NCBI GenBank assembly: GCA_030549335.1
Contig: CM060192.1
Span: 21,084,157 to 21,148,156, forward strand
DNA from: Pontederia crassipes
Taxonomy: Eukaryota; Streptophyta; Magnoliopsida; Commelinales; Pontederiaceae
DNA length: 64,000 nt
Direction: 5' to 3'
In this document: in pieces, positions 31,495 through 42,497 of the stretch
Numbering within the stretch: position 1 is the first letter of the stretch
Layout: each line of letters begins with the position of its first letter
Made by a program: the position numbers and the translations under genes
The notes under the pieces: generated by a model
The model's input: the letters and a program-made list of their open reading frames with translations, nothing else
Told to the model about the DNA's origin: nothing
The model's database searches: none

Positions 31495-33990
31495 GATACG
31501 TATATCATTCTTCTCCAAGGCGATGAAATTGGATGTCTTCGGTCATGTACTTTGAACATCCACTATTCAAGTACCATTTTTCTTGTCTTTTTTTTTTCTT
31601 TGAGGTTTCCTACAAGAATTATCATGATAAAGATTCAACTCTTTGGTACCCAAACTTGTTTGGGTCCATTTTAATTAGTAGTAGTGGTTCTTTTATGAAC
31701 CCAAACCTTTTTCATTCCAATACTTTTGCCTTTTCTAATATTACACTTAAAAATATAATGACCATCAAAATCACAATGAAACCAAGTCTCATTTTGTTTG
31801 AAGATACTCTAGAACTAAACATGATATCTATCATTTTCCTTAAATTTGAAAACTTTGAAACTCAATTTCTTAGCACAACTTCCTTTTTCAAATCTACATT
31901 CACCAAATTTTATTTTCCCAAAAAAGTTTTAATAGATGATTTTTTAATTTCCAATTCATCAATAAAAAATTCAAGTCCAGAATTATCATCATTTAAAACC
32001 TTGCAATGTTCACAATCAAGAGTTAATTTCTTACTTTTCTTTAATTTTTCAAAGTTTTATGCTTTATTTTAAGGATATTATATCTACGAATAAGTTTCCT
32101 AAACTCTTCATGCATATAAAAGAAATTTTCATGATGAGTTAGAATTTACCTCTTCTTCATTTGTTATTAGACAAACATAGGTTTCCACATCATCACTTGA
32201 GGATTTGGAAGATGAACTTTTTTCATCTTTACTTTCATCCCATGAGGCTTGAAGGGTTTTTTCTACTTCTTTAGTTAGATTTGGACATTCATTCTTATAG
32301 TGTCAAACCTTATTACATTCAAAGTAAGTTACTTAATTTTTTCTTGACGAGGTCCTTCTCTTGAAAAATTTATTATTCTTCTTTTGCTTGGCAAACTTAA
32401 GATACTTGCCAAGATTCTTGGTATATCAGTCGATTCATAAATTATTCTAATTTTTTTAAGATTATTATTAAGTTAAATTATAATAACTTTATTTTTAGTT
32501 ACAATTTATAAAAGTAATAATTTTAATGACCAAAATCATATCACTTTTAGTTCTAAATAGAAAAAAATACGTATATATATATTTTAAGCTTAGTGCTACA
32601 AAATGAAGATTAAGGGCATGATAATGAAAGGTAGTCTCTTATGATATAAATAATACATATAAATATTATTTATCATGAAATTATATAATTTAAGTTAACT
32701 AAGAGAAAATATAATTATTAGATATATTTTATTTTTGTTATGATATAATAATTTATTAAAAATAAAATAAGGATAAATGTACATTTTGAAAGAGAGAAAT
32801 AGTATTTACATGATGTTAAAACAATAAATTATATTTACTATCAAATTAAAAACAATAAAAATGATGTGTTAGCATATTTAGGCAAAATGATATTAATAAA
32901 TGAAGTTATACAATTTAAGCTAATTGTGATTACAGAAAATTATTAAATATATTATTATATTTTATTATGCAATACCGTAATACTCAATAAAAATATAATA
33001 AGAAGGAAAGAGAAATAATATTTTTCATAAGTATTAGTATAACATGCTCCATATACGTATTTACATAGTAATAAAATAAATTGCATTTGCTACTAAAATG
33101 AAACGGAATAAAATATTCTCTCCCTAAAGCTAACTTCAAGATTGAAATGCTCGACCTTCAGGCTCAATCTCATCGCCTCGGACCACTAGGGTAGAAAGTG
33201 AAATATGTACATATTACTACTACAAGTATATTTTTCCGGTGGGTGCACATGCACCCACTGACAAGTTTCGTGTTATCAGGATTTTCATTATCTTCATTTG
33301 TTTTCTCTTCATCTTTACTTGCTTTCAAGGCCAAAGACTTCTTTTGGAATACTTCTTCATATTCCTTGATTTCAATCTCATAGATAAAGAGTGATCCTAT
33401 GAGATCATCAAAATTCAATTTGTTTAGGTGCTTCTACTCAATCATAGTACTCTTGGTATGGCACCTGAAATAGAGATCTAAGAATTTTTTTTAACTTTTT
33501 GTGTTAGTCCTTGGTTCGCCTAAAGAGGCCAAACCATTCACAATATCATTAAATCTAAGATCATTTCTTTTGCAGGTTCATTTTCAAGCTTCTGGAATCA
33601 TATTAATGATTTAAAATGTTTAATATATACACTTTGACCTTATTATTTTTTTCATATGCAATAATAAGCTTTTTCTATATTTCGTGAGCACTCTGATAGT
33701 AGAAATACGATTAAATTATGTGGAATCCAAAGCGCAATAAAAAAACATATTTTACTTTTCAATATAGTTTTACTAAAAGTCTTTGTCCTTTGATATATTC
33801 CAAAGATGTCTTTCCATGTAAATCAAAATCATTTTGTATTACACACATGTCAATATCAATAGAATACACGTATCCTTGCACATGCAAAGTTTGACACATT
33901 CAAAAGTTGTGGACGATTGGTTGATTGATCTTTGCCGAGAATAAAGCTCCTTCATGCATTGACTCAAAAGATGTTTAAATCTTAAAACAA
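31495..33990 (-). pseudogene. L copia gag and start of pol, decayed
   Basis: Minus strand. The gag start reads MHEGALFSAKINQPIVHNF. Core pieces (NGLASLGEP-like, NFDDLIGSLFIYEIEIKEYE, LALKASKDEEKTNEDNENPD) run to about 33263, followed by an unrelated insertion. Gag resumes at about 32435 (KNLGKYLKFAKQKKNNKFFK, zinc-finger relic YFECNKV-stop-HYKNECP, SDDVETYVCLITNEEE) and then GMKKVWVHKR and GPKQVWVPKS near 31680-31640. At 31580-31530 WYLNSGCSKYMTED is a copia protease start with Asn for the catalytic Asp. Nothing further of pol is seen. Unlike E2 and E3, L descends from a pol-bearing copia. Confidence 0.75.
32436..33262. mobile_element. Unidentified insertion in L gag
   Basis: It splits the L gag between KL (33263 side) and the LIYxKNLGKY block (32435 side). 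Its right edge carries GTGGGTGCA and TGCACCCAC as a 9-bp perfect inverted repeat with a 2-base centre (about 33238-33257). The interior is very AT-rich without coding sequence. A stretch near 33170-33190, read on the minus strand, is loosely like a SINE A box, but I could not define ends or a clear target duplication. Confidence 0.4.
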
Positions 33991-34000
33991 GAGCGGCAAA

Positions 34001-34013
34001 GCTTTAATACTAA
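34001..34013 (-). other. L primer binding site, decayed
   Basis: The minus strand reads TTAGTATTAAAGC where E2 has TTGGTATCAGAGC, next to the LTR end. The decay fits the age of L. Confidence 0.6.
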
Positions 34014-34014
34014 T

Positions 34015-34404
34015 TGATGATCAAAAGCACCAAGAGGTGGGATGAATTGTTGTATTAAAATTGCAATAGAATTTTTTTTAAAAATTGTTTTAGAAAATCT
34101 AAGTGAAAGCATGCCTATAGTATTAAAGAGCAAGTAAGAAGGCACAAACACAATAAAATGAGATGTGCTGACGAGATTTGACCTAACTCTTTTGCCTACA
34201 TCCCCGCTTCAACTCCTCGATCTCGAGACTGACGAAGATTCGCTATATTTTTTTTCCTTGTAGGGAGAGAATAACCATTTTTACACCACACCATCTTGTT
34301 CTTCGCTCGAGAGGTAAGGCACACTTCTTCTTACGATGAATTCTCAAATTCACTAAATGAGTACACAAGAATTCCCTCCAACTCTCTCTCTTCTTATAAA
34401 AATG
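34015..34404 (-). repeat. L 5' LTR, 3' part
   Basis: Minus-strand LTR tail beside the L PBS. It aligns loosely with the E-family LTR end (for example AGGCAAAAGAGTTAGG and CTCGAGATCGAGGAG). It is interrupted by E3 and continues at 39723. Confidence 0.7.
34400..34404 (+). repeat. Target-site duplication of E3, left copy
   Basis: AAATG, identical to 39718-39722 outside the other E3 LTR. Confidence 0.92.
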
Positions 34405-35579
34405 TGTTGGATCTAAGTTTAAATGACATATAAAATTATATTTTGATGATACAAACGTCGAAAAACTAAAGTTAAAATGCTAAAAAAGTTAAAAAAAAAG
34501 AAACAACTTTATGCACAATATTTTGATTAAATAATTGACTATGATCTTATTAGATTTTGGATGAATCATAAATATCAAAGTTGTAGAGAATCCTGTTAGC
34601 TATCCATAGATTTCAAGATTATCTAATTTGGATAACTATGCAAAAGGTTATGCTCAAAATAGTGCAGGTCGGTCAACTTATCGGTCGACAGAATGAAGGC
34701 TGTTAAGACAATATCGGTCGACCAATCCAAGATGTCGGTCGACCGATCAATGCATACACTGCCCGGTTCCATGATGAGACTATATCGGTAGACACTGAGA
34801 TGATACTGGTCGACCTACTAGCTACGGTCAGCCAACAAATAAGCGCAATCGTCATATAGACCGGTCGACCGGTCCATAAATGCGGTTGATCGTCCACTTC
34901 TGGAATGATTAGTAATGACTATATTAAACAAGGAGAAAACGTGAAATAAATTTTGGACGATTTTCCACATGGTGAAGCCTATAAAAGGATTGCCAAGACC
35001 AGAAGTAAAGACATCCATCCAAGCATTGAAGCAAAACTTCAAAAAATCAAAAGATCTTTTTCGTTGAAGTTATCATTTTGAGCTTTCTTTCTTTCTCTCT
35101 TTTCTTCTTGCGAGTGTTCTATTGTAAAAGAGAGAAATCATTTCTTAGAAAGATTGTGAAAGCTCCTGTGTGAAAGAGGTTCTAAATCTTACCTCTTGAA
35201 CGAGAGAAAAGATTAGCTTCCTAGGAGGAGAGATTTGCCTTACCTCTCAAAGCGGAGAAAAGGTGATTGTGTAAAGGGCTTTCTTCCTTGCCCCATTTGA
35301 AATGAAGAAAGTGATTCTAGTGGAATCTCCGGCGGTCTCGAGGTCGAGAAGTCATAGTGGGGACGTAGGCCAAGGTGTGGCCGAACCTCGTTAACAACTA
35401 TCGTATGTTTGTGTTTGATTTTCTCTCTCTCACTCCCTCTCATATTATGTTTATGATCTGAATCACATTCATTTAAAAGGTTTTAAGAATCGATTTTAAA
35501 CTTCCGTGATGGATTTTGTGAAATCGATATTTTTTTATTGAACACCAATTCACCCCCTGATGCCCTTTGGGATCCTACA
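34405..35579 (+). repeat. E3 5' LTR
   Basis: It runs from TGTTGGATC to GATCCTACA. The array of CGACCG/GGTCGA motifs spans 34668-34895. The TATA box CTATAAAAGG is at 34979-34988. The region from 35130 to 35400 is copied closely in E1 and E2. Confidence 0.92.
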
Positions 35580-35580
35580 A

Positions 35581-35593
35581 TTGATATCGGAGC
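35581..35593 (+). other. E3 primer binding site (tRNA-iMet, two changes)
   Basis: TTGATATCGGAGC compared with the standard TTGGTATCAGAGC, immediately after the LTR. Confidence 0.8.
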
Positions 35594-35682
35594 GTGTTGC
35601 TCTTGTTTTAATATCAAATCATTTTAAGATTTAATCATTTTAAGATTTGATCGACTTTATTTTCATATTTAAATTAAGAGCT

Positions 35683-37836
35683 ATGGCATCAAGTGTATTT
35701 GTTTTTGCCGAATGACAATCAATTAGTCGTCCTCCCCTTTTAAATACATCAAATTTTACAAATTGGAAAATTAGAATTCAAGCCCCATATCTTATATTGA
35801 TATAAATATGTGGGACATTGTTCAAAAAGGCTATTATTTACATGAAAAGAAAGACAGAAAGTTTTTTCAAAACTGAATTGGAAAGCTAAAAATATTTTTT
35901 ATTGTGCTTTGGATTCAATGGAATTTAATCAGATTTTTAATTGTGAAAGTGCAACTAAAATTTGGAAGAAACTTATTATTACTTACGAAGGAACGGATAA
36001 AGTCAAAGAATTTAGATTAAATTTTTTGAATTATCAATATGATTCTTTCAAGATGCATGAAAATGAATCAACAAATGATATGGTTGTCAGATTTAATGAT
36101 ATTGTGAATGGCTTAGCCTCTTTGGGCGAGTCAAGATTTAACCTCCAAAAAGTGAAAAAGATTCTCAGGTCTCTCTCCTTCCAATGGCATATGAAGAGGA
36201 CTATGATAAAAAAAATCTGAACAAATTGGATTTTGATGATCTTATTGGTTCACTTCTAACCTATGAAATTGGAATCCAAGAAGAAGAAGAAGAAGAAGAA
36301 TCCAATGCTCCCAAAAAGAAGACATTGGCCTTGAAAGCAAGCGAAAATGAAGAAGACTCAAATGAAGAAGAAGTGGACAAAAAGATACTCGGCCGCTACA
36401 CAAGAAAACTAGATAAATATCTCAAGTTGGTGAAAAAGAAAGAGAAGAATGAGAAGTCTACCCGAAAATCATACAAAAATCACAAAAAGGAGATATCTCA
36501 TAAAGTTAAAAAGAAAAAAAATATGAAGAGTTAAGTAAACAAGTGACTCGTCAAACTTTTCCAATGATGAAACATACTCATGCTTAATGGCTCACAATGA
36601 TGAGGTAATTTCAAGCCCTTCAAATTCAACTTATGACTCATCGAACTCTTCCAAAGAAAATCTTTCTTTAAATGTAAATAAAGAACTTTCCTCCCTTATA
36701 AAAAGATATTGCTCACTTAAAGAGGAAAATGAGAAATAACGTCATGATATTGTTGATTCTTTCAAGATGCATGAAAATGAATCAACAAATGATATGGTTG
36801 TCAGATTTAATGATATTGTGAATGGCTTAGCCTCTTTGGGCGAGTCAAGAACTAACCCCCAAAAAGTGAAAAAGATTCTCAGGTCTCTCTCCTCCCAATG
36901 GCATATGAAGAGGATTGTGATAAAAAAAATCTGAACAAATTGGATTTTGATGATCTTATTGGTTCACTTCTAACTTATGAAATTGGAATCCAAGAAGAAG
37001 AAGAAGAATCCAATGCTCCCCAAAAGAAGACATTGGCCTTGAAAGCAAGCGAAAATGAAGAAGACTCGAATGAAGAAGAAGTGGACAAAAAGATACTCGG
37101 CCGCTACACAAGAAAACTAGATAAATATCTCAAATTGGTGAAAAAGAAAGAGAAGAATGAGAAGTCTACCCGAAAATCATACAAAAATCACAAAAAGGAG
37201 ATATCTCATAAAGTTAAAAAGAAAAAAATATGAAGAGTTAAGTAAACAAGTGACTCGTCAAGCTTTTCCAATGATGAAACATACTCATGCTTAATGGCTC
37301 ACAATGATGAGGTAATTTCAATCCCTTCAAATTCAACTTATGACTCATCGAACTCTTCCGAAGAAAATCTTTCTTTAGATGTAAATAAAGAACTTTCCTC
37401 CATTATAAAAAGATATTACTCACTTAAAGAGGAAAATGAGAAATAACGACATGAGATTGAAAATTTAAAAGAAGAAAAGGATACATGTTTTATGAAAAAT
37501 TAAAATCTAAAAAATGAAATTGAAACTTTGAAAATTACACATGCATGTGAAATTGTAAAACTAGTATGTTCTTAAGAAAAAGTAAAGAAGGAAAATGATT
37601 TTTTGAAAAAGTCACAAAATAAGACTATTTATCATGAAACAAAAAATAATCTTATCGACCATTTTGGACATAAAAACTCTTATTGGAAATCCAATCATTC
37701 CAATGATAGAAAATCACATATTACATATTTTGCATGCGGATTTTATGGCCATTATGCTTGTCAATGCAAAATAAAAAAATCATCACCAAATGGCATGATT
37801 TGGGTTCCGAAAATAATATTATCTAACAAAATATGA
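35683..37836 (+). pseudogene. E3 gag with internal tandem duplication
   Basis: The start ATGGCATCAAGTG aligns with E2 gag (MASSVFVFAE, then a stop). The UBN2-like core is at 35909-36180 (CESATKIWKKLIITYEGTDK). The linker NKLDFDDLIGSLLTYEIGIQ to SYKNHKKEISHKVKKKK occurs twice (36184-36534 and 36898-37230) because of a duplication. The coiled region and zinc-knuckle relic YFACGFYGHYACQC (near 37727-37768) follow, the first Cys being Tyr. Frames are broken several times. It ends at PKEVWISKVT near 37870. Confidence 0.82.
36041..37461 (+). repeat. Tandem duplication of ~710 bp within E3 gag
   Basis: Unit one (36041-36754) and unit two (36755-37461) are nearly identical, with small differences such as two fewer GAA codons in the second. 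Both carry the same TAA after GAGGAAAATGAGAAA, so the stop arose before the duplication. Confidence 0.9.
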
Positions 37837-37870
37837 CCCAAAGAAGTTTGGATATCAAAAGTTACTTAAT

Positions 37871-38518
37871 TATTTTTCATGTGTGCCTCACATGTAAAGC
37901 AAAGGATGAATTGGAAATGTGAAGGCACAAAGGTTATGGTAAAAGTATCATCTATTTTTTATTTCACTCAAAAATTCAAAATTACTATTTCATTGAAAAG
38001 AGAGAACATATGAAATTGGTAATAGTGATAGGGGGAACATACTAAACTTTATTTTGACATATCATATCATTGTTGAATCAAAGTTTTATGCCATATTTTG
38101 ATTCTTAATATATTTTTTTCTTTGGATTTCATCAAATTGTTTTCATTTTACCATTATAAAATAGTCATAAATTTATGGGGAGTTATTTTTTACATACTAA
38201 CTCTTTATGATGCAATATTTTACATGTTAATTATATGACAAAAGGGAAGAATAAATTTCCTAAAGACAACATGATTAAGGTGGAGTTACATATGTTTCTT
38301 ATATGCTTCATATACAAATTATCCTTTTTATGAAACAAAAGGGGGAGAAATATAATCTGAATATCACTTTATATGAAGAGTTCCTTACAACTTATACTTA
38401 TGTGAATATCTATCATTGTTAGGAAAGTTAAGTGTTTGGGGAAGTAAAATTTATTTTACAAGATTTTACAACTTTTTTGCAACTTATACATTTTTCATAT
38501 TTTTCGGTTTGTCTTCAT
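37871..38518 (+). other. E3 3' non-coding region
   Basis: No coding sequence. It is homologous to E2 24167-24775, with repeated AAAGGG(G)GAG patches. Confidence 0.7.
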
Positions 38519-38533
38519 CAAAAAGGGGAAGAT
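38519..38533 (+). other. E3 polypurine tract
   Basis: CAAAAAGGGGAAGAT lies directly before the 3' LTR. It is the expected primer for plus-strand DNA. Confidence 0.8.
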
Positions 38534-39717
38534 TTTTGGATCTAAGTTTTAATGACATAAAAAATTATATTTTGATGATACAAACCTTGAAAGATTAAAA
38601 TTAAAATGCTGAAAAAGTTTAAAGAAAAAGAGACAACTTTATGCACTACACTTTGATTAAATAATTGACTATTATCTTATTAGATTATGGATGAATAATA
38701 AATATCAAAGTTGTAGAGAATCCTATTAGCTATCCATAAAATCTAAGATTATCTAATTGAAATAACTGTGCAAAAAGTTATGCTCAAAATAGTGCAGTTC
38801 GGTCAACCTGCCAGTCGACAAAATGAAGGCCGGTCGAGACAACACTGGTCGACCGATCCAAGATGTCGGTCGATCGATCAATGTGCACATTGCCCAGTTC
38901 CATGATGAGACTATATCGGTCGACGCCGAGATGATACCGGTCGACTGACCAATTGCGGTCAGCCAGCAAATAAGCGCAACGGTCATATAGACCGGTCGAC
39001 CGATCCATAAATGCGGTCGACCGGTCCACTGCTGAAATAAATAGTAACGGCTATATTTCAAGAAGAAAAATATGGAATAAATTTTGGATGAATTTTTCAA
39101 ACCTATAAAGGGAGTGCTAAGGCCAGAAGCAAAGGCACCCATCCAAGCATTGAAGCAAAACTTCAAAAAATCAAAAGAAGATATTTTTCCTTAAAGTCAT
39201 CATTTTGAGCTTTATTTCTTTCTCTCCTCTCTTCTTGTGAGCTTTCTATTGTAAAAGAGAGAAATTATTTCTTAGAAAGATTGTTAGAGCTCCTGTGCGA
39301 AAGAAATTCTAAATCTTACCTCTTGAGCGAGAGAAAATATTAGCTTCTTAGGAGGAGAGATTTGCCTTACCTCTCGAAGCGGAGAAAATGTGGTTGTGTA
39401 AAAAGCTTTCTTCCTTGTCCCATTTGGAACAAAGGAAGTGATTCTATTGGAATCTCCGATGATCTCGAGGTCGAAAAGTTAAAGCGGGCACATAGGTCAA
39501 AATGTTGCTGAACCTCATCAACAACTACCGTGTGTTTGTGTTTGATTCTCTCTCTCTATCTCTCTCTCATAGTATGCTTATGATCTGAATTGCATTCATT
39601 TAAAAGGTTTTAAGAATCGATTTTAAGCTTCCATGATGGTTTTTATAAAATCGACATTTTTTTATTGAACACCAATTCACCACCCCTCCCCCTATTGGTG
39701 CCCTTTGGGATCCTACA
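38534..39717 (+). repeat. E3 3' LTR
   Basis: It aligns throughout with the 5' LTR, but its first dinucleotide is TT instead of TG. The CGACC motif array spans 38797-39030 and the TATA box is at 39104-39111. It ends GATCCTACA. It carries noticeable differences from the 5' LTR, so the insertion is not recent. Confidence 0.9.
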
Positions 39718-39722
39718 AAATG
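39718..39722 (+). repeat. Target-site duplication of E3, right copy
   Basis: AAATG, identical to 34400-34404. Confidence 0.92.
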
Positions 39723-40783
39723 CTCATACATAAACACTAATGGAGAGATGGAATGATTTGCAAAGTATGGTTCTTGAGTGTGCTTTGGAGTTGGAAGAAA
39801 CTTTAAAATAAATTTCCTTGCTTGATTGAATTTTCTTCGGGCTTTTGCATCACTTTTATAGACTTATCTAGTATTTATGGTCGTAAGAATTTTTTTTCTA
39901 AAAGTTTAAATCCAAATACTAGTTGTTACTATATTGTCAGTGTAGGATTGGTCGACCAATGATGTCAGTTGATCGGTGGGTCGATGTGATTGTTGCAATA
40001 TTTTCATTCACCGGTCAAACTTTTCTTTTGGTCGGTTGATTGGTAGTTCGACCATCAAGGATATTTATATCGATCAGTCAAGGATCTGATCGATTGGGAC
40101 TATTGAGCATCATGATCGTCGAAGCTACTAATCATGACCGATCGACATATTGGTCGACTAGTGTTGCTTGAGCTTTCGATCGGGGGAACCATTCATCATG
40201 TGTAGTCGAATAGTTGGTCGAGCGGTGTATGTTGAAGCACTTCTACAAGATATCGACCGATCTAGATGTCGATAGATCAGTCAATTTTCTTTTGGTCGTT
40301 TGATTAGTAGTTTGACCATCACAGATATTTATATCGATCGAGGATCTGATCGACCAATACTATTGAGAATCATGATCGTCGAAGCCACTAATCATGATCA
40401 ATCAACATATTGGTTGGCTGCTGTTTCTTGAGCTGTCACTCAGGGGAACCATTGATCATGTCTAGTCGAATATTTGATTGAACGGTGTATGTTGAAGAAC
40501 TTCTAGAGGATATCAGTCGATCCAAATGTCGATTGACCGGTCGCACTTCTACAAGTGTTCTTCAAATATCTTTTGATTGACTACGTGACCCGTTGAAAAA
40601 GTTCGACCAATTGTTCACCCTGTTGTATTGTGAAATTTTATTTCATTTGTTTTGACTTCGCGAATCCTTTCAGATATATACTCTTGTTGATCTTATACTT
40701 TTACATCTAATGTTATTTGTTGTCATCACTCAAGATAAATAAGTAACGTTTACGTCTAATGTTATTTGTTGTCATCAAAACAT
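39723..40783 (-). repeat. L 5' LTR, 5' part
   Basis: Continuation of the L LTR, ending at TGTTTTGATGACAACAAATA (minus strand from 40783), a common copia LTR start. It holds the longest CGATCG/CGACC motif array of the window (39945-40620). Within it a block of about 220 bases around 40015-40230 is repeated at 40300-40530. The phrase GTCTAATGTTATTTGTTGTC is duplicated at 40700-40780. Confidence 0.7.
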
Positions 40784-41010
40784 GGAAGGGGAATAATAGG
40801 ATTCAACATAATCCATTTGAAATTAGATTTCTGTGTCCATTGGAATCACCTAAAAATGATTTTTGTAAAGAAAGTTATGAATTTACCTTCATTTGTCGCT
40901 TGTTTTTTACAGAATCAGATACATGTTGACCTTGTACATAAGGGACGATTATGATGCACTAAATTAGGATTTAAAATTTAGATATGTTAAATTGGACCTT
41001 ATAGTTGTTC
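40784..41010. other. Flank between L and T1
   Basis: There is no gene or repeat that I recognise. Confidence 0.4.
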
Positions 41011-42130
41011 CACTACAAGAAAATGGGCGCTTAGAGACGCAAGGTAGTGCCGCCAACAACCGTGACGCTATATAGATGCCACTAGCACCTCCATAGAGTC
41101 TACTTCGCGTTACGAGAATCAGACGCTACTTGCCTCTCGATAGTGTCTCATTCGCGTCTTCTTAGCTATTCAGCGGGTTGACGTTAATTCTAGCTCAATC
41201 GAGACGCTACGTAGATGCTATTATTTCACGCCACGAATCGCAAATGCGCAGCAGCACCTAGCGCCGTTCTGCCGTCGTCGTCTTTAGACACGACACTAGC
41301 GTCTCATGTCTGAAGACTCTAAAGCGACGCTATATGGCGTCTCAAACAAAGGAGTCGCTAGTGAGACGCCACTGTATATATTTAAACACTATATTATATA
41401 TACTATATGTCAATCAATAAATTCATTAAATATTATATTAGTATTAATTACATGATTATCAACATATTATCAATAGCATATTATCAACATATATATGTAT
41501 TAATTACACGATTATATATATATATATATGTATTTTTACATGGTAAGAGTGCTCCTAAATATATAATTTGTTACCTATATTATTTATGTTATCTATACAT
41601 ATAATATATATAATATCTTAATTATGCATATAATATTATTATATACTTAATCATGAGATTACGATGTTTGATTAAGTGAGTGATATTTTAGCGTCACCGT
41701 AGACACTCAATAGCGTCTACCTAGCGTCTAACGAGAGCCGCAGCTTGTGTCGACGCTATGGTGACACTATGGGCGTCTCTCTAGCGTCACATGTTCGAGA
41801 TGCCAAGTGATTTTAGATGCTAGTTCGGCATTACGGTGTCGCTAAATGAATTTAGCGACTCAATGGCATCTGTATTGCGCCTCCTAAGCCGACTTTTTAC
41901 CCCTCGCTCAATTGGGCACATATAGACATATAAATACGCGTATATGCTGATACTTATATATAATAAGTGCATATATACATATTATTATAACGTAATCTGA
42001 CACATATAAACAAATACACATATATATATTCACTTCGAATACGTATACATATACACGTTATCTATATATATATATGACTCGCACATGTATAGACATATAC
42101 ATACACATATATATTTATAATACATATAGA
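41011..42130 (+). repeat. T1 5' subterminal repeat region
   Basis: Many copies of GCGTC/GACGC-type words lie at 41050-41370 and again at 41680-41900. Between them (41380-41660), and from 41930 to 42130, the sequence is almost pure A/T with TATATA runs. No protein is encoded. Confidence 0.7.
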
Positions 42131-42132
42131 CA

Positions 42133-42402
42133 ATGGTAGATGACAATGAAACATCATCCGTACACAACGATGTGCCCATGAACGATTACTATCAAGAAGA
42201 TAGAGTGAATGAGACGATTGATGTGGCCGATGGAGTTGAGAATTTTCAATTGGTCGATGACGCTGAGCCAATGGAAGAGTTCAATTCAAATGACCTCTTG
42301 GATGTGAACTTCGATAATTTCATTGATGATGACTCGAACCAAAATTATAGCGACGATGATGAAGATGATGAAAATGAATCAGAATACGAAACAAACGAAT
42401 GA
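42133..42402 (+). pseudogene. C-terminal acidic tail of TNP2 transposase in T1
   Basis: 89 codons: MVDDNETSSVHNDVPMNDYY, then an Asp/Glu/Asn-rich tail ending ESEYETNE. It is nearly identical to the end of the T2 transposase (62721-62987), where it follows the rest of TNP2 in frame. Here everything upstream is deleted. Confidence 0.85.
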
Positions 42403-42497
42403 AACCCGTAGTTATTCTAATGACATAAGCTTTTTACTTTTTATTAAGTTATATATGGTTATGATAATAGGAGAAGTTTCTTTCTTTTTTTTCAGTC

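Larger units (their letters stand above)
34405..39717 (+). mobile_element. E3, complete gag-only copia element
   Basis: Both LTRs, PBS, gag, polypurine tract and a perfect 5-bp duplication (AAATG) are present, so the ends are certain. The only protein it encodes is gag. Between the gag stop and the polypurine tract there are about 0.7 kb of non-coding DNA shared with E2. It is therefore a non-autonomous family that would need protease, integrase and RT from elsewhere. It inserted into the L LTR. Confidence 0.93.

Noticed and set aside
31191-31559. Minus-strand hydrophobic frames as a membrane protein
   Set aside because: Three overlapping short frames of low complexity next to decayed copia pol; no supporting motif.
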